The notes: generated by a model not told the origin, from the sequence alone. A stretch of DNA of 64,000 nucleotides from Kappaphycus alvarezii (GCA_002205965.3 NADL03000594.1:2728001-2792000); one strand, 5' to 3'; positions 29,858 through 40,464 are shown, counted from the stretch's first letter. A program made the numbers and translations.

Positions 29858-30601
29858 TCAGTCGGCGTCATCTTCTGAGTCGGACACATCCTCCTCATCG
29901 GGGTCCTTACCACTGTCAGGTATGGCAGGGAGATACACGATCTTCACTCCGTCATCGGTGTACTCCTGCCGTAAGGGGGGTGCTGCAGGTACAGCACCTG
30001 CTGTTTTGACATCCGGGAAATCTGTATTGTTGTTTTGAGGGCGCGGGAGAACTTCCGGCGACTCGGCCTTGATTCCTCCGACCTTTGCGGGATCTTGCTT
30101 CTTTTCAGCAAGAACCTCCAGGACGATGTGACACACTACACCGGGAAGCGGACTGTCTGGCACAGCGAGATCCAGGTAGCGGTCAAATACGTGCTTCGCT
30201 ACAGCTTTCGTCAATTCGGTGATACGTTGCTCGTCTTGCTCGTGCATCAGGCATTCGACCAGGTGATTGACGGACTGCGCTAACGCCGAATCAACACGGG
30301 TACCTACAGTTTCATCTAGCCACTGGATGACGCGGGGCATGACGTGTTCCATCAAAAACCGAGATCTGTTGGCGGTATTTCCGAGTTGCGGATCGGTTGG
30401 GACTTCCGGCGAAGAGGAAGTTGCCTTGTTCGTGTCCCGAGGAGTCGGTGGACGAGACGACTTGGCTCGACTTGTCCGAAGGACTGACTTGGTATTTTTC
30501 AAACGCGGCAAAGCACCGATACCGGAACTGCGGAGACTTCTTTGGGAGCTCGTATCTCCGTTGTCAGCGGTAGACTGTGGCGGTTGCGGTTGAGGTTCCA
30601 T
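29858..30601 (-). CDS. E2 gag N-terminal part
   Basis: A 247-codon frame starting with an ATG about 110 nt after the primer-binding site. The N-terminus is Pro/Ser/Thr and Arg rich and low-complexity. Residues 80-170 are helical (MEHVMPRVIQWLDETVGTR and following). The C-terminus is acidic with DSGKDPDEEDVSDSEDD. A TGA at 29855-29857 ends it, but the same frame continues with an Arg/Lys-rich stretch (RGRCRSRNRKRREGRSRRK) to the MITE, so gag was longer. Capsid follows beyond the MITE. Confidence 0.7.
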   Translation of the reverse strand: MEPQPQPPQSTADNGDTSSQRSLRSSGIGALPRLKNTKSVLRTSRAKSSRPPTPRDTNKATSSSPEVPTDPQLGNTANRSRFLMEHVMPRVIQWLDETVGTRVDSALAQSVNHLVECLMHEQDEQRITELTKAVAKHVFDRYLDLAVPDSPLPGVVCHIVLEVLAEKKQDPAKVGGIKAESPEVLPRPQNNNTDFPDVKTAGAVPAAPPLRQEYTDDGVKIVYLPAIPDSGKDPDEEDVSDSEDDAD

Positions 30602-30714
30602 CTTCTAAATTCAACTAAAACTCGCACGAAGAAGCGAATGTCCGAACAGCGGTTTTTCCAATGGGTTACCTTCTTTCTCAACGCGTTCTTGCTCTGGAGC
30701 AAACCGAAAAACGG

Positions 30715-30732
30715 TTCTAGGTCGGGAGACCA
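30715..30732 (-). other. E2 primer-binding site
   Basis: The minus strand reads TGGTCTCCCGACCTAGAA three bases inside the 5' LTR, identical to the 18 bases in E1 at 17223-17240. It pairs with a CCA-ended tRNA that I cannot name. Confidence 0.8.
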
Positions 30733-30735
30733 AAA

Positions 30736-31271
30736 TGTTGTATAAAACCTCGCTCGCGGTAATTGGTAGAGAGATCACCGAAAGCGTCGGTAGCGCTGGT
30801 TCGTTAGCCGTAAATGCCGAAGTATGACCGGGCTCAACAGAGAGATCGCAGGGAAAAGGAAGGGCGGCAAAACCCAGGGTGGAGGGGAGTCCGTCTTAGA
30901 CGCGCGACCGAGCGGTAAACAGTGGGAACGACCGAAAACGTGAGCGACGAGAGGGAAACCTATGCGTGGATGACGGTTAACCGAGGACAGTTTACCGTTA
31001 AGGAATGGTTCACAGGTAAAAGTGCCTTATCTTTACTGTTAGCGGTTGGGGTCGGCGGCGGCAGTATATACAGGCCGACCCCATGGTTTTTGTCCCCAAA
31101 TAAATATCTACAGTAAGCTAATAAATATCTACCTACTTACAGTTAGCTATATTACACTATCAACTACACTGAATAGGGATCGCCGGTAATCCGGATTAGA
31201 CGTGGCCAACACCCAAATCCCAATTACCGTACACGGTGCGCACACAAGCGCAACTCCGCAATTATACTACA
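30736..31271 (-). repeat. E2 5' LTR (right copy)
   Basis: 536-bp repeat of 20237-20772, starting TGTTGTATAA and ending TTATACTACA, followed by the CAGTC duplication. Confidence 0.92.
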
Positions 31272-31276
31272 CAGTC

Positions 31277-31520
31277 CCAAATAGTTAGGAAGTTGAGAGT
31301 CAACATCAGACCCAAGGACTTTTTCTTTACGTCAGTCTCAGAGCATAGGTGGTAGAGCTTGCCCCTTTAGAGTTGGCTACTAGATTAATCACTTAGCTTT
31401 CACGCCCACTCTTCCCCAGCGCCCGTTAACGTCTACCGTAGCACTTTTGTCGCTCGCAACGACTCTCACCTCGGGTAGTTAGTGGTTCCCTTTTCCTTCC
31501 ATGCCATTTTCACCCTATCA
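31277..31520 (+). repeat. E3 5' LTR, right part
   Basis: Last 244 bp of the E3 5' LTR, continuing 20236 after E2. It matches the end of the 3' LTR (up to 36146) and ends CACCCTATCA. Confidence 0.9.
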
Positions 31521-31522
31521 TT

Positions 31523-31540
31523 TGGTACTTCTGTCGAGGG
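31523..31540 (+). other. E3 primer-binding site
   Basis: Two bases after the LTR the plus strand reads TGGTACTTCTGTCGAGGG, which starts with TGG complementary to a tRNA CCA end. It differs from the site of E1 and E2, so E3 uses another primer tRNA. Confidence 0.65.
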
Positions 31541-31618
31541 TTCTTGTACCTGTAGCGCGATACTTTGCGGTTTGTTTGTAATTTCTGGGGCTTGTTCAGT
31601 CACTATAATAACTTTCGA

Positions 31619-32570
31619 ATGATGGACCCCACCAACGCTTACTTCTAGCTCAAGGGTAGCAGAGGTGAGGACGTGGAAGAGTTCCTTTACACGTATGTCA
31701 ATGTTCTGATGAGAGGTAAGAACGACGAGGAGAAGACTTCAAGTTTTTTCACCTCTTTGTCTGGCGACGTTAGGGTGAAGTACAAGGCAAATTTTATAAC
31801 CGGATGGTCCTTAAATGAAAATAGCCATGACTTTAACAAAGTATGTTCGTGGCTAGTCAAGTAATACAAAAGGCCGGTAGAGCCCGATGAGATTATTCGT
31901 AGGGCCATCGAGGCTCGTTTAGATTTTCAGGATTTGTTAGGTTCATTGGTCAGGGTGTGCAGTCTCTACGAGAAATCAGGTTTCAACGATGAAGCAAAGT
32001 ACAGGATGCTCCGCAAATCAGCGACGGTCGAAAAACGCCTGGCGGACTCCCTTCTTATTAAAGGGCCTCGAGCGTTCAGCGATCTGAAGGATAAGATCAC
32101 GGAATACGTCAGGAACTCCGAGACCTTCCAGTCGCTGGGTTCCCACCAAGGGAAAGCTATGCGAAGAAAGTTATCTTTGACCCCGAGAAAAATTACTCTA
32201 GGCCCGCCACGAGTGCAGCGGCGTTGCAGTATGTTCGGAAGGACGTCAGGAAGCTCGAGTAGAAAATGGAGAACCACTAAGACAACCGCTTGGACTTGAT
32301 AACTTTACAACTCGAGAACCTCACCCTAACCATTAGGAAGAATCAGACTGCGAACCCGAAGACGGTAGACGTATGCTCCTATTGCCACAAGCTGCGCCAT
32401 TTCGCTAAACGGTGTCCTGAGAACCCACACTAGAACACACGTTGCGGAAAATGCGGTCGGTACGGACATCATGGGACTAATTGCTGGTCGAAGAATGGGC
32501 GTCAGGGTGGAATGCCGGAAGCGAGGGGTAGAATCCAGACCCGAGCTGAAGCTTCTAAAAAATAGACAAG
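31619..32570 (+). pseudogene. E3 gag with two zinc knuckles
   Basis: Starts ATGATGGACCCC about 80 nt after the primer-binding site. The capsid part reads EDVEEFLYTYVNVLMRG, YKANFITGWSLNENS, RAIEARLDFQDLLGSL and EKRLADSLLIKG, interrupted by TAG and TAA stops near 31646 and 31862 and a frameshift near 32150. Two CX2CX4HX4C knuckles follow: CSYCHKLRHFAKRC at 32374-32414 and CGKCGRYGHHGTNC at 32443-32484, both with all zinc ligands. Gag is clear; it is not translatable as is. Confidence 0.82.
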
Positions 32571-32639
32571 AGAAGGGCCCCGTTAACGCGAGGACGGTTT
32601 CAGTCGCTCGGGGAATCCGAACAATTTAGCGTTACCAAA

Positions 32640-33803
32640 CGAGACGCTGAGGTTAATGTGCTATCGAAAAAACCAAGGCTAGAGCAAAACCCTCTAGAAT
32701 GTATCCCAGAGCCCTTGTTACCTCGAACAAAAAGAATGAATATACTAGCCCCATAGGTGCCTCCGGCTACGAGGGCGAAGAAAACAGGGAAAATGCGGGA
32801 GCCGCGATTTACGACTATGCATGTGTTAGGATACGTTGAAAAATACGACCTATTATCCGAGCTCGCTACGGTTCCATCTGGTATGACTTTTGGACAGCTA
32901 CTGAGGGGAGATGCCGAAAATGCGAGGAAAGAGTTGAAGAAAATCCTGAGGCCCGGGAAGACTAACAAAGGGAAGAGGGCTGCCGTTACCTCGGCAAACG
33001 CTACCGCCAGACATCTTAAGTTAGTCCCTGTTAAGGTACTGAGAAGGCATTGACAGGCTTTATTTGACTCTGGAGCAGTCTTAAATATTATTTCAGGGGA
33101 TCTTGTCGAGAAACTGGGCCTTGACATGCTTCCGACCACTAGGAGGATAACTGCCGCAGACAGGACCGTGTCTCACTGATGCGGCATTATCAAAAAGTTT
33201 TCAGTATTCTTTTCGGGAATAAAAGTGAGTTTGGACTTCCTCGTGATGCAAGACCTTCCTTTTAACACAATGATAGGGTGCCAAACAATGGAGCAACTGG
33301 AAGCTTGTATCGACCTGGGGAATCAAACAGTCTCACTCCAAATTGACGGGAAACAAGTGAGGCTGCAATTGAGTTACGACAAGGGAACGAGTTTGGAGAA
33401 ATGGAGTGGGACAAATAGCGAAGATTTCACATCCATTTATGGCATCTATGGCTCCGAAATCACGATGGAGAAAGAGCTAACAGCATCGGAAGAAGAGAAA
33501 TTTCTGAGGTTCGCCTGCGGCGATGCTTATCCCGGCTACCGTACGGTTTGCAATAAGACGAAGCGGCCCGAACAAATATACGAATACGTAGCTCTATGTA
33601 AAGATCGCACACGATACATCAAAGGACGCCACGTAATAGCAAGAGGAGGTCGTGGGTGTTGCCTCTCGGCGCACAATGGCTGCTTAAGTACAGAGGGTTC
33701 AGGACAAAACATTCTGGCGGCAATTGAGCATATTCTACTCGCAGCTACCAAAAAATCCAAGATAGAACCAGTTGATAGGACCATAGACGTAATGGGCAAA
33801 TAG
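32640..33803 (+). pseudogene. E3 aspartic protease and RT linker
   Basis: Frame 0 runs through 32757-33053, a TGA, then ALFDSGAVLNIIS with the D-S-G active site at 33066-33074, a further stop near 33178 and the long frame 33225-33803 (LDFLVMQDLPFNTMIGCQTM, then a linker). The DxxxGxxxM strand motif is typical of Ty3/Gypsy proteases. The first part is basic and Lys rich (RAKKTGKMREPR, RPGKTNKGKRAAV), probably the end of gag-like sequence. Confidence 0.7.
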
Positions 33804-34480
33804 GAAAAATTGGAGGCCATTCATGACAAACTGAAGCACTTCTCTCTCCCTGAAGCGTAGAAAATTTCAGCAATACTTACCTTAAACGAAGATTTCGCCT
33901 GGAACGCTTGCGATTTACGATGGTCTAAAGTCCCTGTCACGCACTCATTCGAACTGACTAGTACCGACCCGTTTTATCATATATCAAGACGTCAACCACC
34001 AAAATCGGAACGAATCATACAATAAAACTCATTAATATTCTACGCAATGGAATTATTAAGCCGACCTCGTCAGCTTGGCCTTTCCCAGTTTTGATCGTTC
34101 CTGAAAAGGATGTTAAGTCGGGGTTTTGTGTCTACTATCGCTTACTTCACCAAATCATGATCCCTGATCGATTCCGTCTCCTAAATATGGAAGATATTCT
34201 ACAATAACTGAAAGGATGGCTCTAATTTTCGTCTATAGACTTTTTCACAGGGTACTGGCAGATACCCGTCTCTGAAGAATGCAAAGCTATGAATACATTT
34301 ACCTGCAAACCGGGCACCTTCAGATTCGAAGTGATGCCATTTGGTCTTATGAACGCAGCGGTGACATTTCAAAGGATGATGAATGAAGTATTGAAGGGGC
34401 TCTCTTTTGTAAGAGTGTATATAGACGACGTAGTGATATTTTCGGAAACGCTGGAATCCAATCGGGACCAATTAGGGTAG
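33804..34480 (+). pseudogene. E3 reverse transcriptase
   Basis: Motifs in order: ILRNGIIKPTSSAWPFPVLIV, then SGFCVYYRLLHQIMIPDRF, then FSSIDFFTGYWQIPV (motif A, Asp intact), VMPFGLMNAAVTFQRMMNEV (motif B) and VRVYIDDVVIFS (motif C, YIDD). Stops near 33860 and 34204 and frame changes interrupt it, and a final stop lies at 34478-34480. Family: Ty3/Gypsy. Unlike E1 and E2 the catalytic Asp residues are all kept. Confidence 0.88.
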
Positions 34481-34978
34481 TGGTGGGAAGGATCTCACGG
34501 TATCACTTGAAAATCAAACTGAGCAAGTGCTTCTTCGCAAAACCTTCTATCAAATTACTGGGTCATGTGGTGGAAGACAGTGGTATTGGGGTTGATCGGG
34601 AAAAGACCTCTAGGATCAAAAACGCTCGCAGGCCGACTTCTAAAACAGAGATGCGTAGCTTTCTTGGCCTGGCGTCATACTACAGACGGTTTATCCAAGG
34701 TTTCGCTAAGATAGCAGCCCCTCTACACTCATCAACTTCAAAAAACGGAAAGTTTGTTTGGGGCCCAGAAATGGAAAACCCTGTCATAGGGCTAAAACGG
34801 AAATTGTTCGTACCACCCGTACTCACATATCCGGACTTCAAAAAAGCAGCCGTTGTCGAAACTGACGCTTCGGAGCACTCAGTCGACGCCTTGTTGTCCC
34901 AGAGAGATGAAGACGGCAAATTACACCGTATGCAACTTCCTAACTATTTGGGACTGAACCTGACGTTGTCTGCCAACT
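34480..34978 (+). pseudogene. E3 RT thumb and RNase H start
   Basis: A one-base shift from the previous frame. It encodes YHLKIKLSKCFFAKPSIKLL, GHVVEDSGIGVD, RRPTSKTEMRSFLGLASYYR and then LFVPPVLTYPDF, AAVVETDASEHSVDALLSQ (RNase H first Asp in TDAS). The protein is cut at 34978, where an inverted LTR fragment starts. The rest of RNase H and the whole integrase are absent. Confidence 0.85.
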
Positions 34979-35262
34979 TACTTTATACTATATTTTGTGT
35001 GTGACTTGGTGTACTGAGCGTCCAGCTAGGGCTTGCTGGTACCTAAGCGCTCCTAAAATTTCACTTGTACCTCTCCTTATATACAGTTTCGAACTGCCGA
35101 AATTTGTAGCACCTGCGCAATACCACTGCCAGTTCTGCACTGCTACAGTACAATGAAAAGCACCCCTCTAAAAATAATCGAAAATAAAATTTGCATTTCA
35201 GTGCCAGCGCATCCAGCGCAGCATGCCAAATAAATGTTCGGAAACATTTCATTAGCATACCA
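34979..35262 (-). repeat. Inverted fragment of the E3 LTR
   Basis: The minus strand matches the first part of the E3 LTR (19938 onward, to about the CATAGAGTATAAA box), including the TATATAAGGAGAGGTA element. It is opposite in orientation to the flanking LTRs and lies where RNase H and integrase should be. The last 250-300 bp of the LTR are missing. Confidence 0.8.
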
Positions 35263-35532
35263 CATACATTATTTTACTGTGGGAAGTTTCGGATCCGTTA
35301 AGGACGAAGAATGTATTCGATCCCACTTTACAACCATCAAGCCGATATATGAGGCTATGAAACGAAGTGAAGTGCCCGTGACGGGAACGTACTTCTTGGA
35401 GCACCATATTGGCAATAGCCTACTCCCTTATCCGATTGACAGGCCTTACATTCTCGAAAAAAGGCTGAGAGCATGGGAAGAAGAAACGGATGAGCAATGA
35501 CGAGCCGGGACGATCGCCTTGAGCAAGGGGCA
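35263..35532 (+). pseudogene. E3 3' terminal reading frame and polypurine tract
   Basis: Frame 35234-35500 carries about 75 codons outside the inverted LTR piece, ending ILEKRLRAWEEETDEQ. It is probably the very end of E3 pol; no domain is recognised. CAAGGGGCA just before the 3' LTR at 35524-35532 is a polypurine-tract candidate. Confidence 0.45.
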
Positions 35533-36146
35533 TGTTGTAATGAAATTTTTCTGAACATTATTTTGGCATGCTGCGCTGGCCGCGCCGGCTGCTCTGTGCT
35601 GGCTGGATACTATTTTGGCATGCTGCGCTGGCTGCGCTGGCACTGAAATGCAAGTTTTATTTTCGATTATTTTTAGAGTGGTGCTTTGCATTGTACTGTA
35701 GCGGTGCAGAACTGGCAAAGGGACTGCGCAGGTGCTACAAATTTCGACAGTTCGAAACTGTATATAAGGAGAGGTACAAGTGAAATTTTAGGAGCGCTTA
35801 GGGACCAGCAAGCCCTAGCTGGACGCTCACTACACTAAGTCACACACAACATAGAGTATAAATCAAGTTGACAGACAACCTCAGGTCCAGTCCCAAATAG
35901 TCCCAAGTGGTTAGGAGGCTGAGAGTCAACATCAGACCCAAGGACTTTTTCTTTACCCCAGTCTCAGAGCATAGGTGGTAGAGCTTGCCCCTTTAGAGTT
36001 GACTACTAGAGTAATCACTCAGCTTTCACGACCACTCCTCCCCAGCGCCCGTTAATGTCTACAGTAGCACTTCAGTCGTTCGCAACGACTCTCACCTCGG
36101 GTAGTTAGTGGTTCCGTTTTCATTCGGCGCCATTTTCACCCTATCA
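35533..36146 (+). repeat. E3 3' LTR
   Basis: 614-bp repeat starting TGTTGTAATG and ending ACCCTATCA, followed by the GAAGA duplication. It is longer than the 543-bp left LTR because a block with ATTTTGGCATGCTGCGCTGG is partly duplicated near 35555-35640. Confidence 0.9.
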
Positions 36147-36151
36147 GAAGA

Positions 36152-37167
36152 TATATCCGATCTAAATTCCATGGGTGTGCAGAAGCAGAAATGCAAGAAC
36201 AAGAAAAGAGATACAGTATATTATGACAAACACATCAAAGGCGGGACAGAATCCGCCCTACTGTTACTGGAGAACCCGTCTATCTTCTCACAAGCAACCC
36301 CCTCCCATTAGCGCCAGGGACTCCTAGTACTATTTATTTACTTGGTAGTTAACGGTGAGCCGGGTGGCCCAAGCATCTCCATTTACGAGGCGGCGTTCTG
36401 GTAAGAGGGGGTGAGATGGGCAGGCCACAAACTCGGTTCCAAGTAGCGGTCGCCTGCGGTTGTATTCAATATCTGGGAGACCGTAAATGTCCTACTGGCT
36501 AAGTATGCTCAAAAAGTGAGTCTGGCCTGCATTTACCCATTTCTCATTGGTGATCGGAACTTTACGTGAGAGGGCAAGAAAGGGAGGGAAATTAGAGGGA
36601 ACGCCGTGAGATTTGGCGGTACACGCAGAGGGTAGTGTAGTAGTCTCTTGAAGAGGATGGTAGGCGGTGTTAACAGCGCTCGAGACGGGGGGTTGGTATG
36701 AGTTGGAAAATGTAGGGAAGTAGTGCACCATCAGCATGGAAAACTTTAGGATGGATTGAATATATCTTCCAACAGTAAAAACACCCAAAACGTTCCCCAT
36801 CAGCAATGGGACGATAGATTTGGGCCTCGTCATTCTGGAAGAGTGTCGTTATACAGAAGCAATCAACAATCTATTTGGCCTTGCAACGGCCGCCCGATGT
36901 CCATTCACGTAGCCTCGAGTACACTACCAACACAGAACAAGACAGGGCATCAGGAAGATGGGAGCCGTTGGTGACACAGACTACTTTGACTTATAAGCTA
37001 CTTTCTAGTTAGTGGACACGCTCCATTATTTATATTGCAGATCCTGCCACATGGTTTGAAGGCAAGTGCATAGGACTCATAACCTTTGCACCACTTGCAG
37101 TAAACCAACCCCAGTATCCTCTTTATAGCCTCTCCTCAAATCCCTTTTAACCCTGGAGAACACTCCT
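36152..37167. other. Unassigned spacer right of E3
   Basis: About 1 kb. The minus-strand frame 36492-36833 has no recognisable features. The last 100 bases may belong to the retroelement fragment that becomes recognisable at 37168. Confidence 0.4.
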
Positions 37168-38093
37168 GTGGCTCTCCACCTACTGCGGACCTGCTTTGGT
37201 GTATGTCGGATCAACTACCTCTTACGTGTAGTTCCCCGTCATTCCGCTCTTATGGGAGCAACTGAATTCGAGACCGCTGTTGAAGACACGCTGCGGGGGT
37301 TGATGGGCGGGGTTCTGGACACCGACACTTTTCGGGAATTACAACTTCCTATTGCGCCCTTTGGGCCCCGCAGGTCAACAGTTGGCATCGGGCTCCGCTC
37401 CGCTAAGCTCACGGCGGCGTCTGCCTTCCTTGCTTCCGTATCCCTCACGCGTGCCCTGTGCTCTACCCTTCTCCCTGTGCTACCGAACATTGCTCTCCAA
37501 TCTTACATATCCGCAGTTCGGGCACATGGTGAGTGGAAGACACAAGTGGCATCCGAGAAGGTTGTCCAGTTCAAGGGTATCGACTCAAGGCAGCGGTTTA
37601 GGCAAGCGCAACTCGCTCGCCCAGTTGAGGAAAAGGCCTTTGACGCCATGCCAAAGGAGGATGATAGGACCGTGGCATTCCGAGCCTCGTTGTCAGTAGA
37701 TGGTTGCAAGGACTGGCTTTCATGCCAACTGGCTCCCGGCCTGGTAATCCTACATCTCGAACCGCAATTACAAGACGTCGTTGCAGTTCTATTGCCGGGT
37801 ACTACTGTTCCTCCCGCTTCAAAATAACACAAGAGGAGATGCACGGCACTCGTGGATCAGTACGGTGACCACGCGCTGTGCTGTGGCTATGGATCCACCC
37901 GCGGGTGGCGGCACGACTCGCAAACGCGGTTGTTTGTCGCAAACCTCTCCAAAGCCGCCTGACGCCCTGTACTTGAGCCCCCACAACCCGGCCATGCAGT
38001 TCGCCCGGACATCAAGGCGCTTGTAGAGAACGGCGGGGAGCACACCAGAAGCGTCGCAGCAGAGACCTCAAAGGGACGGAGGCTCATAAAATA
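37168..38093 (+). pseudogene. Non-LTR reverse transcriptase/endonuclease fragment, second lineage
   Basis: A 219-codon frame followed in phase, after one TAA at 37825, by a further 85 codons. The first part matches the region after the RT core in endonuclease-bearing elements (ALHLLRTCFGVCRINYLLR, then an LP-x-x-x-x-G-x-x-x-x-G-L-R-like stretch and SAFLASVS). The second has YGDHALCC, R-H-D, then after a TGA a PEP/RPDI-like stretch, resembling the zinc and PD-D endonuclease of restriction-like type. It is on the opposite strand to the cluster at 38475-46743 and its sequence is clearly different. Confidence 0.6.
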
Positions 38094-38474
38094 GAAAGTA
38101 TTGAAAAAAAACGGACAGGAGAGAGGAAAAGAGCCCAATGCTGTTGGACTTTTCCGACGGGGCGCTGGGTTGCACGTTTATTGAAGAAGGGACCCCCACC
38201 AAGGGGCCGACGTGGGCTGTAGCATTGGGCCGTGCAAAATGATCTCCGAGTGGAAGCTAGGCTTGCAAAAAAGCCCTTTCTGCCCCAAGTTAGCTTTCCT
38301 TGCGTAGGTTTTTCCTTAGCGGAGGGATATGTGAATCTTTCTGACCAGCGATACCTGAAGCTCTCCATCCCCACTTTCCTGCATGAGCACTAAGCTTCTG
38401 AGCCAGCTGTACGAAAATTATTCCGTCAGTAAGATTCTGAAATACACATTGCCCGACCCAATCTTATCGCTAAA
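38094..38474. other. Unassigned spacer
   Basis: About 380 bases with no recognised gene. The minus-strand frame 38084-38374 shows no family features. Confidence 0.35.
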
Positions 38475-38800
38475 AAACTAAGCGGATGTTCCACATCGGC
38501 CATATGCATTGAGGCACGAAAAGAGTAGAGCCATCGCAATTGAGGACTATTTGCTGGAGGTAAAGCGCTGGTAGATTCCCCGTCGCATCCTTCTGTCTAT
38601 GCGTGGAACATATACTCCTTGCGCGGAATGTACTCATCTAGGTCCAGGAAATTATCGCGAGATGGTGCGAAACGCTAGGTTGAAACTTGGAAGCCTAAGT
38701 CGCGGATATGACTGTCCGTTTGGGGTGGTAATGAGCGGGTGAGCTTCAGCTTCAGGACCTGGACTTTAGCTCGACAGACCACAGCAGCTAACCTTCTGGC
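38475..38800 (-). pseudogene. Endonuclease-type non-LTR element, 5'-truncated copy a
   Basis: The plus strand from AACTAAGCGGATGTTCCAC near 38477 and AAGCGCTGGTAGATTCC near 38560 is alignable with the 3' ends of copies c and d (CTAACCGGGTGGTCCACG, CAGTCGCTGGTAGATACG). Only the last ~300 bp of the element remain and it is strongly diverged. Confidence 0.5.
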
Positions 38801-39361
38801 AGCTTGGATAGCTTTTGTGCTCGTGATAATTTGAGTTTCGGGGCGATCTTTAAGTCACAGCCAATGGGGTTACCCTACGGTAATGGTTATTAGGATTGAC
38901 GGACGGGTGTATGTGGATATCTGCACCCGCGTGAGTTGGTGCTGCAGACGATAGCAGGGACCTCAAGCTGGCTGTCGAATGACGTCGTGGAATGCGGGGC
39001 CGTTGCGGAGGGAGCTGTCGCGGGGAGTTGTTGCGGCGCGCGAAACCACTAGGACAGAGAACGGGCGTTTGGTTCCCAGCAGTTCATACTTTAGCTGTGG
39101 TGCGACCATTTCAAGCTGCAATGCTAGCACTTCTGAAAATTTCTGCTCCAAGGGTCCGCGAATACTTTTAGACCCCGATGTTTCCCTTAAGTGATAATCC
39201 CGCGGGCTTTGGATATCACAACATCGGTCTTAAAGTAGAAAAGAACTGCCGAACCGCAGCTGCGAGGTGACTTCTTGATTCTGCAACCTCACAGGCTGCT
39301 GTAATGAAGACCTTACTCACTGCGTTTCTTGAGTGTGCAATGACTGAACAACTATTTTGCT
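38801..39361. other. Unassigned spacer between copies a and b
   Basis: About 560 bases without a recognised gene. Its right end, GACTGAACAACTATTTTGCTAG, resembles the 3' untranslated tail of copies d and e. Confidence 0.35.
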
Positions 39362-40250
39362 AGGAGCTAACTGAATGGTCTACGTCGACCGCGTTGAGTG
39401 GAGTGCAGGATAAGATGGCCATAACATAGCCAACGAGGACCACAGAGCACAGCACAGAGAGAGCACAGCACAAATAGATTCGCGTGCAAATAGAGAGGTC
39501 CGAGGTGTGGTCTCTGGTGGCAATCCCCAGTATGAACGTTTCCAGAAACAAGACGGCGGCCGGAGATGACGCACAGAGGAATCGAGAGAGACTGGCTGGA
39601 AGCGGGTATTCGGGCGGCGAGAGGGGTTGTGAGAGGGAAGTACCAGGCGCTGGGAGAGCTTGCGGTCAAGGTCCTGGACAATGTGGCGGTACACCTGAGC
39701 GGCGGCACTTCCGTCGACCTGCGTTGTTTTTCTGACGGAGGCTGGTTGAAGCAGCAATACGATAGTGACGCCACAGGAAATAGGCTGTTCCCTGGGGCCG
39801 ACAGCAGAGGGAGGTATTGCATCCAGGTGCAGCAGGTTTGGACCGCTCCTGGAGTATGGGTTCCATGGAATATGGGTTCCGGGAGCGGGGTCTCGAGTTT
39901 GCAGTCCAAACCTGCTTCGAAAAGACATGGTATGCCAGGGCGTTGCGAATGATGTAATGTATCCAGCGATTTCTGGCAGTGGTGACTCTTCACCGGCATC
40001 GAGTTTTTCTACACAAGATGACCCAGGTAGCAACAGAGCATAATACTTCAGTGCGCAGCACACTCTGGTAGCGTCCGTCGGGTGCGAATGTCGGAAAGCG
40101 GTGGCCTGCTTGTGCGTAGAAACAGGAAGGCCGCGGGTGCTTTCGCCACTGTGAGCCGTGCGGCTGGGAACATCCTCCCAGGGATACCCATGCTTAGACT
40201 CGTCGACCACCTGCCAGTGCGCCTCCATCTTCCCAGCTCTAAGTTAGGAA
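39362..40250 (-). pseudogene. Endonuclease-type non-LTR element, 5'-truncated copy b
   Basis: Frames 39380-40228 and 39367-39999 correspond to the last ~300 residues of the copy d RT protein: STRGLPVSTHKQATAFRHSHP matches its IRGLALRKGPGAAFLYAHP. A CGVTIV box replaces ACDVTVV, DLDRKLSQRL replaces DLERKLSRRL, and the end reads AVDVDHSVSS against ADVDHPVST. The zinc knuckle is lost. The 5' part is missing. Confidence 0.7.
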
Positions 40251-40464
40251 CCACGGGGTAGCCTCCGTTTGAGATCCTGTTCCAACGCTATACGCTGCCA
40301 TACACCCTCCTCTGTACTGTAAGACCCAGCATTTCTCTTTTTCTTTTAGTCGGGGGTAGTCGTCAAATAAACGTGGCCGACGTTGACACGTAAACCACGT
40401 GCCTTTGGGAGGAAGTTTAATGCGTTCAGTATCTACTGGGGACTGCGCACGTCCTAACTATACG

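Larger units (their letters stand above)
20232..31276 (-). mobile_element. E2: Ty3/Gypsy chromodomain retrotransposon inside the E3 LTR
   Basis: LTRs 20237-20772 and 30736-31271 are each 536 bp, begin TGTnGnATAA and end TTATACTACA. CAGTC flanks the element at 20232-20236 and 31272-31276. The minus strand carries gag, protease, RT, RNase H, integrase and chromodomain; the plus strand carries an accessory gene (about 20806-23032). The LTRs differ at roughly 6-7% of positions by eye, so E2 is clearly older than E1. The primer-binding site is the same as in E1. A MITE sits in gag. Confidence 0.93.
19933..36151 (+). mobile_element. E3: Ty3/Gypsy LTR retrotransposon, interrupted by E2
   Basis: The left LTR starts TGTTGTAATG at 19938 and, after removal of E2, ends ACCCTATCA at 31520. 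The right LTR is 35533-36146. A 5-bp duplication GAAGA flanks the whole at 19933-19937 and 36147-36151. Plus-strand gag, protease, RT and RNase H lie at 31619-34978. The integrase is missing: at 34979 an inverted piece of the element's own LTR begins. Without E2, E3 would be about 5.2 kb. LTR lengths are 543 and 614 bp because the right one carries an internal partial duplication. Confidence 0.9.

Noticed and set aside
19890-36176. Similar AAATTCCATGGG words on both sides of E3
   Set aside because: Only 12 bases shared and not adjacent to the target duplication; probably chance.
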